A stretch of DNA of 64,000 bases, taken from CAWEBF01 sp963807235 (lineage in GTDB: Bacteria > Acidobacteriota > Vicinamibacteria > Vicinamibacterales > UBA2999). This document shows, in pieces, positions 1-9,779 of this stretch. Every line of letters begins with the position of its first letter. Position 1 is the stretch's first letter. Under the pieces are notes generated by a model that was not told the origin of the DNA, made no database searches, and was given only the letters and a program-made list of their open reading frames with translations. The stretch spans positions 372,001 to 436,000 of the forward strand of contig CAWEBF010000009.1 of the NCBI GenBank assembly GCA_963807235.1, read 5' to 3'. A program made the translations under genes and the position numbers.

Positions 1-270
1 GTCCACACGGGGCCAACCGCTCCGGTGGAGATCCAATTCGCCCCCTCGGTGGCGCCCTACGTGCGCGCGCGCGTGTGGCATCCGTCGCAGCGCCTCGTCG
101 AAGGGCCCGGCGGCGACCTGCAGCTTTCGATGAACGTCTGCCACGATTGGGCGCTGCGCAGCTGGATCCTGAGCTGGGGACCGCTGGCGAAGGTGGTGAC
201 GCCGGCATCGCTGGCCCGCGAGATTCGAGACGAGCACGAGGCAGCGAGTACGCGATACTCCAGGTCATAG
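1..270 (+). CDS. WYL-domain transcriptional regulator, C-terminal fragment
   Basis: The reading frame is open from the first base, so the gene begins upstream of the window and only about 89 C-terminal residues are present. The piece resembles the C-terminal extension (WCX) that follows the WYL domain in YafY/PafC-like regulators, with 'VRARVWHPSQR', a central 'GDLQLSMNV' strand and the 'SWILSWGPLAKVVTPASLAREI' helix, where the domain normally ends shortly before the stop. These regulators are DNA-binding proteins with a ligand- or nucleic-acid-sensing WYL domain. The DNA-binding part is not visible. Identity rests on pattern recognition of a short piece. Confidence 0.7.
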   Translation, partial: VHTGPTAPVEIQFAPSVAPYVRARVWHPSQRLVEGPGGDLQLSMNVCHDWALRSWILSWGPLAKVVTPASLAREIRDEHEAASTRYSRS

Positions 271-376
271 CGAGCTTCGCTCGCTACGACGCAGTGTCTT
301 TTGCCCGCCTTCGGCGGGGGCGAGCCGTCGCCTCGCTTTGAAGCAGTGTCTGTTGCCCGCCTCCGGCGGGGCGAGG
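271..376. repeat. Two copies of a GC-rich hairpin repeat (CAGTGTCT box)
   Basis: A short hairpin (CGAGC-TTCG-CTCG type, about 271-284) is followed by CAGTGTCTTTTGCCC plus a GCCCGCC/GGCGGGG stem, then a second copy with CAGTGTCTGTTGCCC and the same kind of stem. The pair fills the space between the regulator stop and the UPF0182 start. The same box and stem recur near 7160, 41941-42160, 57245-57300 and 62684-62735. Confidence 0.7.
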
Positions 377-381
377 TGTCA

Positions 382-3130
382 ATGCGCGTGTCACGCCTGA
401 TTGGGTTCGCGGTGGTCGGCCTGGTGCTGCTGGCCGGGCCCCAGGCCGTGCGCCTCTACACGGACTGGCTGTGGTTCGGCGAAGTGGGCTACCAGAGCGT
501 GTTCTCGACGATCTGGGGCGCGCAAAGCCTGCTGTTCGTGGCCACGTTCGTGATGTCCGTGGCGTGGTTGGGCGTGAACATTCGCGTGGCGCTGGCCAGC
601 ATGGGAGAGCGGCGCCTGACCTTCGTGACCCGCGACGGGACGGCGGTGCCCTTCCCCGAGCCGGAGCAGATCTGGCGGGTGCTGATGGCCCTGGCCACGG
701 TCATCAGCGTGCTCTTCGGCCTGGCGGCGGCGGCTCGCTGGGATACGTGGCTCACGTGGCGTCATCAGGTGCCGTTCGGCCAGTCCGATCCGATCCTGGG
801 AATCGAGGTCGGCTACTACGTGTTCTCGCTGCCGATGTGGCAGTTCGTTCGCGGGATGGCGCAGGCGCTGGTCATCGCGGCCGGCCTGGGATCGCTGGCG
901 CTGTACTTCGTCACGGGAAGCCTGACCACCGGATTCCCGTCGCGCGTCGTGGTGCGCGGGCCCGCGCGCCGGCATCTGTCGCTGCTCGGCGCCGCCTTTT
1001 TTCTGCTCCTGGCGTGGGGCGCCTGGCTGCGCCGGGCGGAGCACCTGCTCGAACCCACTCCCCTGATCTTCGGCGCCAACTACGCCGATGTGTTCGCGCG
1101 CATCCCGGCGAGCGCGATCCTGGCCGTCGTGTGCGTCATCGGCGCGGGGCTGGCCGTCTGGCACGCGATGTCGACCCGTGTCTGGCCGGTGCTGGCGGCG
1201 ATCGGCCTGTACCTCCTCGTGACGATCGGCACGGAAGTCTACGCCGGCGCTCTCCAACGGTTCGCCGTGGCGCCGAACGAGCAGGTGCGCGAAAGCCCGT
1301 ACATCCAGCACAACATCGACGCCACGCGCCGCGCCTTTGCGCTGGACCTCGTGGAGGCACGCGAGCTGTCGGGCGATGCCGCGTTGACCCAGGCCGACAT
1401 CACCCGCAACGCCCCAACGCTCGAGAACGTGCGGTTGTGGGACCACCAGCCGCTGCTCGAGACGTTCGGGCAGATCCAGGAGATCCGCACCTATTACGAG
1501 TTTGCGTCGGTGGACAACGACCGCTACCGCGTGAACGGCGCGCTGCGCCAGGTGATGCTGTCGGCACGGGAACTGAACTCGGGCAGCCTGCCCAATCGCA
1601 CCTGGGTCAACGAGCGCCTGACCTTCACGCACGGTTATGGGCTGACGCTCGGCCCGGTGAACCAGGTGACGCGCGAAGGCCTGCCGGTGCTCTTCGTGCG
1701 CGATCTGCCGCCCGTGACGAACGAGGGGTTCTCGATCGATCAGCCGAGCCTCTACTTCGGCGAACTGTCGAACGACTACGTGATCGTCCGGACCAACACC
1801 CGTGAGTTCCACTACCCCCGCGGCGACGACAACGTGTTCACGGAATACGACGGCCGGGCGGGGCTCCCGTTGGGGTCGCTGTGGCGGAAGCTGCTCTTCG
1901 CCATGCGTTTCGGCGCGTATCAGATCGTGCTGAGCGACGACATCGGCCCCGAGAGCCGGATTCTCTTCAACCGGAACATCGGCGAGCGTGTCCGGCTGAT
2001 TGCGCCGTTCCTGACGTTCGATCAGGATCCGTATCTCGTGCTGGCCGGCGGGCGGCTGTACTGGATCTACGACGCCTACACCACCAGCACGCGCTACCCG
2101 TATTCCACCCGCGCGGCCGGCGGCGTGAACTACATCCGCAACTCGGTGAAGATGGTCATCGACGCATATGAAGGGACGACGACGGCGTATCTGGCCGACC
2201 CGGCCGATCCGATCGTCGCCACCTACGGGCGCATCTTCCCGAGTCTCTTCAAGCCGCTCGCCGAGATGCCGGCCGAGATCCGTCAGCACGTGCGGTATCC
2301 AGAGGACATCTTCGGCGTGCAGGCGCGCGTCTTCGCCACCTACCACATGACGCAGCCGGCGGTGTTCTACAACCGCGAGGATCTGTGGGAGACGCCGGCG
2401 ATCGACGATGCGGGGGATCCGCGGCCGATGCAGCCCTACTACACGATCATGCGGCTGCCGGGCGAACCCGAGGAGGAGTTCATCCAGATGCTGCCCTTCA
2501 CGCCGGCACGCCGCGACAACCTGGCCGCCTGGCTGGTGGCCCGCAGCGACGGCGAGAACTACGGCAAGCTGCGCGTGTTCGCGTTTCCGAAGCAGAAGCT
2601 CGTGTTCGGTCCCCGCCAGGTGGTGGCGCGCATCGCCCAGGACCAGACGATCTCACCGCAGATCACGCTGTGGAACCAGCAGGGGTCGCAGGTGATCTGG
2701 GGCACGCTGATGGTGATTCCCGATCGAGGAGTCGCTGATCTACGTGCGGCCGCTGTACCTGCGGGCGTCGGGAGGCCGCATCCCGGAGCTGACGCGCGTG
2801 ATCGTGGCCTATAACAATCAGATCGTGATGGAGCCGACGCTCGAGGCCGGGCTGGCGCGGATCTTCGGCGGAGACGGTCGCACGACCTCGTCCCGCGAGA
2901 CGCAGGATAACGGCACCGCCAGTCCGGCGAGTCCGGCCAGTGCTCAGACCGCGGCCGGCGCCCCGCCGGCGGCGCCCGGGACCGCAGCGCCTACCCTCGA
3001 CGCCCTGGCCGACGAAGCCCAGCAGCACTACACCCGCGCCATCGAGGCGCAGCGCGCGGGCGACTGGGCCAAGTATGGGGAGGAGATCAGGCAGCTCGGC
3101 GCCACGCTCGAACGCATGCGAGGTAGATAG
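382..3130 (+). CDS. UPF0182 family large membrane protein (frameshifted near 2722)
   Basis: Roughly 915 residues when two frames are joined, the usual size for UPF0182 (PF03699), a family of unknown function found in actinobacteria, cyanobacteria and others. The N-terminal third has about seven hydrophobic segments; the rest is a large presumably extracytoplasmic domain. The family's near-C-terminal 'VIPIEESLIYV' sequence is split: the frame reads 'MVIPDRG' and then loses homology, while the next frame carries 'PLYLRASGGRIPEL...' to the stop at 3130. One extra base in the CCCGATCGAG stretch explains it. The start at 382 (MRVSRLIGF) gives a membrane-inserting N-terminus; an in-frame upstream extension would be encoded by the repeat and is unlikely. 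The last 80 residues are Ala/Pro-rich and then helical. Confidence 0.88.
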
Positions 3131-3133
3131 TGA

Positions 3134-3913
3134 GTGCGGTACAGGCTGACGATTGAGTACGCGGGTACGAAGTACAGCGGCTGGCAGATCCAGCAGAACG
3201 CCCGCACGATCCAGGGCGAGCTGCAGCGGGCCGCCTCCGAAGCTCTGGGCCAGCCGGTAGAGATTCAGGGCTCCGGCCGCACGGACGCCGGGGTGCACGC
3301 CCTGGCGCAGGTGGCGCATCTCGATGCCACGCGGGATCTGCCGCCGGAGACGCTGCGCCGGCGGCTCAACGACGAGCTGCCCAACGATATCAACGTGCTG
3401 TCGGCCGCACGAGCGCACCCGCGCTTCCATGCCCGGCACGACGCCGTGATGCGCAGCTACATCTACCAGATTGCGCGCCGGCGCACGGCCTTCGCCAAGC
3501 CGTTCGTGTGGTGGGTGAAGGACGACCTGGACCTCGAGCGCATGCGCGACGCCACGCCGGTCTTCGTGGGCTTCCGCGACTTCCGCTCGTTCACCGACGA
3601 CGACCCCAGCCAGAAATCAACGCAGGTACAGGTGAAGGGTCTGGAGATCTTCGACGACGAAGACCTGCTGGTGATCCACATGGAGGCGTCCCACTTCCTC
3701 TGGAAGATGGTGCGGCGGATCGTCGGCGTGCTCGTCGAAGTGGGCCGGGGGAGCATGGATCGCGCGGCCGCCGACCGGCTGATGCGGGAACCGTCGCCCG
3801 AGGTGGCGACCTTCACCGCTCCAGCGTCGGGCCTGTTCCTGGAACGTGTGTTCTATGCCAACGAGCCCCACGACACGCCGGTCCGTGCCGCCGTTCGTGT
3901 AGGAAAGGCCTAG
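3134..3913 (+). CDS. truA: tRNA pseudouridine(38-40) synthase TruA
   Basis: Converts uridines 38-40 of the tRNA anticodon stem-loop to pseudouridine in the cytoplasm. The 259-residue length is typical. The catalytic motif 'SGRTDAGVHA' is at residues 47-56, with the nucleophile Asp51. The C-terminal half has the conserved 'FRDFRSFT' and 'HFLWKMVRRIVG' sequences. The start is GTG at 3134, four bases after the UPF0182 stop, so the two may be co-transcribed. The gene ends base-to-base with the convergent gene stopping at 3914, leaving no room for a dedicated terminator. Confidence 0.96.
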   Translation: MRYRLTIEYAGTKYSGWQIQQNARTIQGELQRAASEALGQPVEIQGSGRTDAGVHALAQVAHLDATRDLPPETLRRRLNDELPNDINVLSAARAHPRFHARHDAVMRSYIYQIARRRTAFAKPFVWWVKDDLDLERMRDATPVFVGFRDFRSFTDDDPSQKSTQVQVKGLEIFDDEDLLVIHMEASHFLWKMVRRIVGVLVEVGRGSMDRAAADRLMREPSPEVATFTAPASGLFLERVFYANEPHDTPVRAAVRVGKA

Positions 3914-4702
3914 CTACCCTTTTCGCCGGTACGGCGCCACCAGGCCATCGCGAGACGGGATGAAGATCTGATCCAGCGCGCCGCCGGGCCGTCGCAGCAC
4001 GGGGAACCCTTCGTACGTGCCTACTTGCGTGAAGACCCCGGTCCGCGGCTCCGCGCGGCCGCTGCTCACCCACCGGGCATTCTCGAAGCGCAGCCAGACG
4101 CCGTCGTTGTTCTCGGCACGCGTGGGGCTCAGGATCACCTTGGCGATGAACTCGGCCGGAGGCGCCACGTCGATAGCCGTCGCGACGACCACCGGCGCGG
4201 CGGCGATCGGCACCGGCAGTGGCAGCGGCGCCGGGCTGAAGGAAATCGTCTCCGGCGTGTAGCTGACGATGGCGCCTGCCGTGAACGGCAGTTGCGTCGG
4301 TGCCGTGGCGGTCACGACCGTCCCAGGGTCGCCCAGCAGGCGCAGCGGGAACCCCGACAAGCGGCTGCCCGCCATGCCGGCGAGGGGGCCCTGGCGCTTC
4401 CGCTCGTACGGCTGCATCTGGCCGCGGCCGATCGGCACGTAGAGGACGCTGTACGGTTCCATCGTGGCGTCGGAGTAGAGCGGCACCCCGTTGTAGTGCC
4501 CGGTGCGGACCATCACGTTGCCGTTGAAGAACACGGCCGCGCCGGCGTGGTAGTAGACGTCGTTACCCATCACCATCGGCTCGCGCAGCTGGTACCACGA
4601 CTCCGCGGCCGCGCTGACGAGCGGCGGATCGGTGGGACGCGATTGCACCTGGGCAAACGCCGAGGTGCTGACGAGCAGGGCGACGAGGATCAGAACCGGC
4701 AT
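3914..4702 (-). CDS. Hypothetical secreted protein
   Basis: A 262-residue protein that I do not recognise. It begins with a clear signal peptide (MPVLILVALLVSTSAFA, likely cleavage near residue 17). The mature part has two related segments: 'HYNGVPLYSDATMEPYSVLYVPIGRGQMQPYERKRQG' in the first half and 'YEGFPVLRRPGGALDQIFIPSRDGLVAPYRRKG' at the end. An internal duplication is likely, each unit made of a tyrosine-glycine turn, an isoleucine-proline strand and a Pro-Tyr-basic end. A Pro/Ala linker lies between them. Location is probably periplasm or outer surface. Its convergent neighbour truA gives no functional clue. Confidence 0.75.
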   Translation of the reverse strand: MPVLILVALLVSTSAFAQVQSRPTDPPLVSAAAESWYQLREPMVMGNDVYYHAGAAVFFNGNVMVRTGHYNGVPLYSDATMEPYSVLYVPIGRGQMQPYERKRQGPLAGMAGSRLSGFPLRLLGDPGTVVTATAPTQLPFTAGAIVSYTPETISFSPAPLPLPVPIAAAPVVVATAIDVAPPAEFIAKVILSPTRAENNDGVWLRFENARWVSSGRAEPRTGVFTQVGTYEGFPVLRRPGGALDQIFIPSRDGLVAPYRRKG

Positions 4703-4769
4703 GGGGAGGCCTCCGAGGCGGACACTATCACTCTGCGCGGGTGGCGTTCCAACATGCGCACCATTGCAC

Positions 4770-7139
4770 TCAAGACGATCCCAGGTCTATACGCCTCAGC
4801 CTCAGACTGTTCGCCACGACACTGACCGAGCTGAGAGCCATGGCCGCGCTGGCGAGCGTCGGACTGAGCAGGATCCCGAACGCGGGGTACAGCACCCCGG
4901 CGGCGATCGGGATGGCCACGACGTTGTACGCGAACGCCCAGAAGAGGTTCTGCTTCATCACGGCCAGCGCCGCGCGAGCCAGCTGAAGCATCGCGCCTAC
5001 CAGGCGCAGGTCGGGCCGCATCAACGTCACATCCGCGGCGTGGATGGCCACGTCGGTGCCGCTCCCCATCGCGAACCCCACGTCGGCGGCGGCGAGGGCG
5101 GGCGCGTCGTTGATGCCGTCGCCCACCATGCCGACGGGACCCTGGGCCTGCAGCCGGTGCAGCTCCTCCACCTTGCCGGACGGCGACACGCCCGCGACGA
5201 CGTGATCGATGCCGGCCCGGGTGCCGATGACCTGCGCGGGCTCCCGCCTGTCGCCGCTCAGCATCACGACCCGCAGGCCCAGTCGTTTCAAGTGCGCAAC
5301 CGCCTCCGGGCTCGTGTCGCGCAGCGTGTCGGCGATCGCGAACGCGCCCCGCAGCCGCGGATCGGTGCGCTGGGCGTCGCCGGCCGCCACGCCCACCACG
5401 GTGGCGCCCTGTTCCCCGGCGCGGCGCGCAAAGGCGAGTGTGTCCGGCTGGCTCACTTCCACGCCTTTCTGCGCCAGCCATTCGAGGCTGCCGGCGTATA
5501 CGTGGTGCCCGGCGATGAGCGCCGAGACGCCGCGTCCTGTCTCGCTGCGAAACGTCTCCACCCTCGGCAACTCCGCATGGGGCTGGGCGTGAGCCACGAT
5601 GGCGCGCGCCAGCGGATGCTCCGACAGCTGTTCGAGGGCCACGGCGTTCGCCCACAGCTCGGCGCGATTCCCGAACACCAGCTCGTCCACGACCGCCGGT
5701 TTGCCCGCCGTGACGGTGCCCGTCTTGTCGAGGACGATTGTCCGCAGGCTCGCCGCCCGTTGCAGGGCGTCGCCGCCTTTGATCAGGACGCCCAGGTCGC
5801 TGCCGCGTCCCGTCGCCACGAGCACCGCGGTCGGTACGGCGAGCCCCATCGCGCACGGGCAGGCGACGATCAGCACCGCGACCGCGGCGGCCAGGCCGGG
5901 GGCGATGCCGCCCTGGTCCTGCAAAGTCCACCACGCTGCAAAGGTCACGAGGGCCAGTCCCAGGACCACCGGTACGAAAATCGCGCTCACGCGATCGGCC
6001 AGCCGCTGAATAGGGGCGCGCGACAGCTGCGCCTCGCGCATCAACTCCACGATGCGGCTCAACGTGTCGCGGCCAGCCTCGGCGGTGACATGCACGAACA
6101 GCGCTCCGCTCGTCAGCAGGGTTCCCGCGGTGACGGGCGTGGACGGCCCCTTGGGAACGGGCAGCGATTCACCGCTGACCACCGACTCGTCCACGTCGCC
6201 TTCCCCCTCGGTGACCACACCGTCGAGAGGAATTCGCCCGCCGGACCGCACGAGGATCACCTGTCCCAGTCGCACCTGTTCGATCGGCGTCGGCCGTTCG
6301 GTTCCGGCTTCCATCACGAGGGCCTGGCGCGGCTGCAGCTGTGCCAGGCCTTGCAGCGCCGTGGCCGCCTGGTGCCGCGCGCGCGCCTCCAGCCAGCGGC
6401 CGGTCAGCACGAAGGCCAGGATGATCACCACGGCCTCGTAATAGACGTCCGGGGCCACGCCAGCGCCGGCCAGCAGCTGCGGACGCATCGTGGCGACGAC
6501 GGAAAAGACAAATGCCGCCCCGGTGCCGATGGCGACCAGACTGTTCATGTCCGGCACGCCGTGCATGAGTGCACGCACGCCGCTCACGTAGAACCGCCGG
6601 CCGGCCCACACCATCACGAAGGCCGTCAACGCGAGGAGCGTCAACAGGAGGGCCTGGCGCGGGATCGCGTAGAGCCACGGGGCGACCGCTTGCAGTGCGG
6701 GCGTAAGCCGTTCGGACGTCCAGGCCATCACCGGATCGACCGGGCCGTGGCCCGCGGCGTGCGGAGCCATGGCCGGCATCGACAGGAGCATCGCCACGGC
6801 GCCGCAGACGAGCGCCACCGCGGCACGCGTGCCCGTGACGCCCATCTCGTCGCGGGTGTCGAAGGTGGCTGCGAGCGGCCGGTTCCGGGGCGCGGGCGCG
6901 GCCTCGTAGCCCACGCCCTCAACGGCGGTGACGAGTTGCGGGACGCTGATGAGCGCCGGATCGAAGATGACCCGGGCCTCGCCGGTCATCAGGTTTACGG
7001 TGGCGTCCACCACGCCGGGTTTGCGCGTGAGCGCCCGCTGGACGTTGGCCTGGCACGCCGCGCACGTCATGCCGCCCACGTCGAGCGTGGCCGTCTGGGT
7101 TGAAGGTGAAGCTAGCGAGGCCTCGCCACGGACTTTCAC
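4770..7139 (-). CDS. copA: Copper-translocating P1B-type ATPase
   Basis: Exports Cu(I) across the inner membrane at the cost of ATP. Landmarks in order: heavy-metal-binding motif GMTCAAC at residues 23-29; a hydrophobic region of about six helices; 'SGES' in place of the usual TGES actuator loop at about 322; the transport motif CPC at 427-429; the phosphorylated DKTGT at 471-475; SEHP at 506-509; the hinge 'GDGINDAPAL' near 690; and the C-terminal 'MALSSVSVVANSLRL' typical of Cu(I)-ATPases. 789 residues is normal. The start is read as GTG at 7139, inside the flank of a GC-rich repeat; the first 15 residues are therefore uncertain. No copper-responsive operator was recognised upstream. Confidence 0.95.
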   Translation of the reverse strand: MKVRGEASLASPSTQTATLDVGGMTCAACQANVQRALTRKPGVVDATVNLMTGEARVIFDPALISVPQLVTAVEGVGYEAAPAPRNRPLAATFDTRDEMGVTGTRAAVALVCGAVAMLLSMPAMAPHAAGHGPVDPVMAWTSERLTPALQAVAPWLYAIPRQALLLTLLALTAFVMVWAGRRFYVSGVRALMHGVPDMNSLVAIGTGAAFVFSVVATMRPQLLAGAGVAPDVYYEAVVIILAFVLTGRWLEARARHQAATALQGLAQLQPRQALVMEAGTERPTPIEQVRLGQVILVRSGGRIPLDGVVTEGEGDVDESVVSGESLPVPKGPSTPVTAGTLLTSGALFVHVTAEAGRDTLSRIVELMREAQLSRAPIQRLADRVSAIFVPVVLGLALVTFAAWWTLQDQGGIAPGLAAAVAVLIVACPCAMGLAVPTAVLVATGRGSDLGVLIKGGDALQRAASLRTIVLDKTGTVTAGKPAVVDELVFGNRAELWANAVALEQLSEHPLARAIVAHAQPHAELPRVETFRSETGRGVSALIAGHHVYAGSLEWLAQKGVEVSQPDTLAFARRAGEQGATVVGVAAGDAQRTDPRLRGAFAIADTLRDTSPEAVAHLKRLGLRVVMLSGDRREPAQVIGTRAGIDHVVAGVSPSGKVEELHRLQAQGPVGMVGDGINDAPALAAADVGFAMGSGTDVAIHAADVTLMRPDLRLVGAMLQLARAALAVMKQNLFWAFAYNVVAIPIAAGVLYPAFGILLSPTLASAAMALSSVSVVANSLRLRRIDLGSS

Positions 7140-7142
7140 GGC

Positions 7143-7187
7143 TTCGCCTCGCTAGAGCAGTGTCTTCTGGCCGCGCTTCGCGCGGCT
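7143..7187. repeat. GC-rich hairpin repeat (CAGTGTCT box)
   Basis: CTAGAGCAGTGTCTTCTGGCC is followed by a CCGCGC-TTCG-GCGCGG stem. Same architecture as the elements at 271-376. It lies between the copA start and the stop of the DinB-like gene, both minus strand, and slightly overlaps the latter's last codons. Confidence 0.65.
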
Positions 7188-7740
7188 ATACGCCGCGGTT
7201 GCTCGCAGGCGGAGTCACGCCATTGAGGCGCAGATACACGGCCATCTGGCCGTAGATGTCCTGGCCGTGGCTGATCGAGAAATACGCCAGGCGGAGCCGG
7301 CTGACGGTGGGGCCCATGAACGGCAGCGACTTCACGCGTTCGCTCAGCTGCGCGTCGGAGAACTCCTTGAGAACGGCCGTCCCGTAGTCCTGTGACTTCT
7401 GGAGCTCGGCCATCACGTCGGCCTTCGTGGAGGCCTTCTCGTTGAGCTTCGGGGCCGGCGTCTTGGCGCCCATGGTCCCGAGCAGCATCACGTCGATCGT
7501 GGCCACGTGCATCACCTGCTCCGCGAACGTCCGCTGCGCCGGCGTGGGCTTGTAGGAGAACTTGTCGTCCGGCATCGCGTTGGCGATGCCCGCGATCAGG
7601 CCCTTGTTGCGGTCCCAGTCACCTTGCAGGTCGCACGCGACAGTCGTGCACGCGGGTGCCCCGCCCCTCCCCTGCGCGTGGCCTGTGACCATCCCCGCAA
7701 ATGCCGCCGCCACAATCACACACACCATTCCCTGTTTCAT
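7186..7740 (-). CDS. Secreted DinB-family protein
   Basis: 184 residues. A signal peptide (MKQGMVCVIVAAAFAGMVTGHA) precedes a four-helix-bundle protein of the DinB/YfiT type: 'LIAGIANAMPDDKFSYKPTPAQRTFAEQVMHVA' and 'SHGQDIYGQMAVYLRLNGVTPPAS' match the pattern of putative metal-binding DinB helices with widely spaced histidines. The exported form is common in Acidobacteriota; the biochemical role of this subfamily is unknown. The ATG at 7740 was chosen because it starts exactly at the signal peptide; a longer frame upstream is not needed. Seventeen bases separate it from the upstream hydrolase gene, so co-transcription is likely. Confidence 0.85.
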   Translation of the reverse strand: MKQGMVCVIVAAAFAGMVTGHAQGRGGAPACTTVACDLQGDWDRNKGLIAGIANAMPDDKFSYKPTPAQRTFAEQVMHVATIDVMLLGTMGAKTPAPKLNEKASTKADVMAELQKSQDYGTAVLKEFSDAQLSERVKSLPFMGPTVSRLRLAYFSISHGQDIYGQMAVYLRLNGVTPPASNRGV

Positions 7741-7757
7741 CCCTGTGCTCCTGTTTG

Positions 7758-8504
7758 TCACGTGCTCCGAACCGATCCAAGTGCGTCGCCGAACAGCTGG
7801 ACGACCTGCGCCCAATGCCGTTCGGAGGCGTCCTTGTCGTAAACCAGGTGGCCGGTTACCGCGAATCCGTGCTTGGCCCCCGCGTACACGTCGAGGGTGT
7901 ACCGAACGTCAGCGCGTGTCAACGCGTCCTCCAGCCGAGCTTGCTGCGCTTTGTCGAACGTGTGATCGATCTCGGCCACGCCGATGTACAGCCGCGCGCG
8001 GATCTGATCCACCAGCTGGTGCGGACTGTCGGGGCGATCGGTGGCCAGCGATCCGCCATGGATGGAGGCGGCGGCGGCGATGCGATCGGGAAACGTCCCG
8101 GCCGCGAGCAGCGCGTATCCCCCGCCCATGCAATAGCCCAGCGCGCCTGCCGGGCCCGGCTTGACGTTGGACCGGCCGTCCAGGTGCGTGAGCACCTCTC
8201 GCGTATCGGCCATCACCTTGGGCCCGTCGATCGAGCGGATCATCCCCGTGAACCGCGCGCGCTCGGGGCCTTCGCCCGCGACGGCCTTCGGATCGAACGG
8301 CTCGAACGCGCCCGTCCGGTGATACAGGTTCGGCACCGCCACCACGTACCCGTGGGAGGCCAGACGCTGCGCCATGCTGAACAGGTTCGGCCGGACGCCG
8401 AAGGCGTCCATGTAGACGATGATCGGGGGCCAGGGCCCCGCGCCTGTGGGTGTGAAGACGTAGCAGTCGAGCGTGCCTTCAGCTGTCTCGAGATCGATGC
8501 GCAC
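7758..8504 (-). CDS. Dienelactone hydrolase family protein
   Basis: A 248-residue cytoplasmic alpha/beta hydrolase. The nucleophile elbow reads GYCMGGGYAL (cysteine nucleophile, as in carboxymethylenebutenolidase). A later 'GVAEIDHTF' region could hold the acid residue and 'GAKHGFAV' the catalytic histidine, completing the Cys-Asp-His triad of the family. The true substrate is not known; many such genes act on unrelated esters. GTG start at 8504 is the only start that keeps the first beta-strand. It lies 15 bases after the stop of the TonB-C gene on the same strand and may be the last part of that transcript. Confidence 0.88.
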   Translation of the reverse strand: MRIDLETAEGTLDCYVFTPTGAGPWPPIIVYMDAFGVRPNLFSMAQRLASHGYVVAVPNLYHRTGAFEPFDPKAVAGEGPERARFTGMIRSIDGPKVMADTREVLTHLDGRSNVKPGPAGALGYCMGGGYALLAAGTFPDRIAAAASIHGGSLATDRPDSPHQLVDQIRARLYIGVAEIDHTFDKAQQARLEDALTRADVRYTLDVYAGAKHGFAVTGHLVYDKDASERHWAQVVQLFGDALGSVRST

Positions 8505-8519
8505 AGCGCGCGCATCTTA

Positions 8520-9779
8520 TCAAGTTGGTGTGATGGTCCAGTCCCAGCGCCTGCGTCGTGCGATGCCGCAGACTACGGCGCGACGAACCACGACAGCACC
8601 ACGCGTGAACGTACCGGCCTTGTCGTCCTTCAGCGCCGGATTGAACGTCCAGGTCTTGGCACTGCTCAGCAGCATCATGTCCGCCATCCGCCGCGGCGGA
8701 ACCAGGAAGCGGGCACGCTCGACAACGCCTTCCGCCGATACGACCAGCTCGAGTTGAAGCGGCGCCGCGCCGCTTGGCGCCCGCATCGCGGGAGGAAGGC
8801 GCTGCTCTCGAACCAGCGTTGCGGGCACAATCCCGGCGTCTGATGCCGAATAGACGCGCTCCGGTTCAGCGGGTTCGGCCGCCGTTTCTTCCACGAACAG
8901 CGGCAGAGGGGCCGAGGGAGGCGCGTCACTTGCCGGGCCGGAGATGCCGCTGTTCTCGTCGATTTCGGCGGGCGGGGCTGGTGCCGTGGGCCCTCCGGCA
9001 ACACCGAGATCCAAGGGGTCTCGACGGGGCGCAAGTGCCACGCCGCTGGCCGCATCCACGAGACCGCGGGCGGGAGGAATGGCCTCCCGCGCCACCGCCG
9101 GTCTGGTCGAGGCCGCGGCGGTTTCGCCGCCAAGCGCAGCGAGCGGATTCGTCGAAGGTGCGACCTCGGCCTCTGCTTTCAGGACCGGCTCCGACTCGAC
9201 ACTCCCATTCGCCAGCATCTGCCAGACGAAGTACCCGGCCGACACGACCATCCCGGCGACGACGATGGCGGCCACCGAGAGCAGCGCCTCGCGACGCCAT
9301 TGCCGATTGCCGCCGGTCTTGCCCTGGGTCTTGAGCGGGGGCGTGCCAGGGCGGGTCTCGCCCTCAGACGGAAAGGGCATCGACGCCAACTCTCGCGTGC
9401 ATCGTTCATACACGGCGGCGATCCGGCTCTGGCCCCCGGGCTTGGCGAAATAGTTGAGGCCCTGTTGAAATTCCACGATCGACGCGTGCTGGTCGGCTCT
9501 CACCGCCTGGCTGGCGAACAGTCGGAGGGGCGCCGGGACCGCCCCCTTTGCCAGCAGCTCCAGCAGACGCCGGCCCGCCTCCACGGGATCCGGCGTGCCT
9601 GCCCCGCTGCGGGCCGCCACCGTTCCACCGCCGGTCAGGAAGACTCCACCGGCACTGGGTATCGAACGCAGGACATCCCCCTGCACCGCCTCGCACAACG
9701 CCTCGACGATGCTCACCGTCTCGTCCCAGGCGATTGTGATGTCCGTGGACAACACCGTCTCCAGAGACACCGCGGTCAT
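8520..9779 (-). CDS. Membrane-anchored protein with TonB-like C-terminal domain
   Basis: 419 residues. Residues 1-160 form a cytoplasmic, non-homologous region; a single transmembrane helix (about 170-190, 'LLSVAAIVVAGMVVSAGYFVW') is followed by a long Pro/Ala/Glu-rich periplasmic linker. Residues about 335-400 look like a TonB C-terminal fold ('LQLELVVSAEGVVERARFL... AKTWTFNPAL'). So this looks like a periplasm-spanning energy or force coupler. Its ATG overlaps the stop of the gluzincin gene (ATGA), so translation is probably coupled. It is the last member of the four-gene tail of the Tad locus. Partner proteins cannot be deduced from sequence. Confidence 0.75.
   Translation of the reverse strand: MTAVSLETVLSTDITIAWDETVSIVEALCEAVQGDVLRSIPSAGGVFLTGGGTVAARSGAGTPDPVEAGRRLLELLAKGAVPAPLRLFASQAVRADQHASIVEFQQGLNYFAKPGGQSRIAAVYERCTRELASMPFPSEGETRPGTPPLKTQGKTGGNRQWRREALLSVAAIVVAGMVVSAGYFVWQMLANGSVESEPVLKAEAEVAPSTNPLAALGGETAAASTRPAVAREAIPPARGLVDAASGVALAPRRDPLDLGVAGGPTAPAPPAEIDENSGISGPASDAPPSAPLPLFVEETAAEPAEPERVYSASDAGIVPATLVREQRLPPAMRAPSGAAPLQLELVVSAEGVVERARFLVPPRRMADMMLLSSAKTWTFNPALKDDKAGTFTRGAVVVRRAVVCGIARRRRWDWTITPT

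Noticed and set aside
4632..7103. An 823-residue plus-strand frame opposite copA
   Set aside because: Same reason: no recognisable motifs and Arg/His-rich composition, while the minus strand encodes a complete P-type ATPase.
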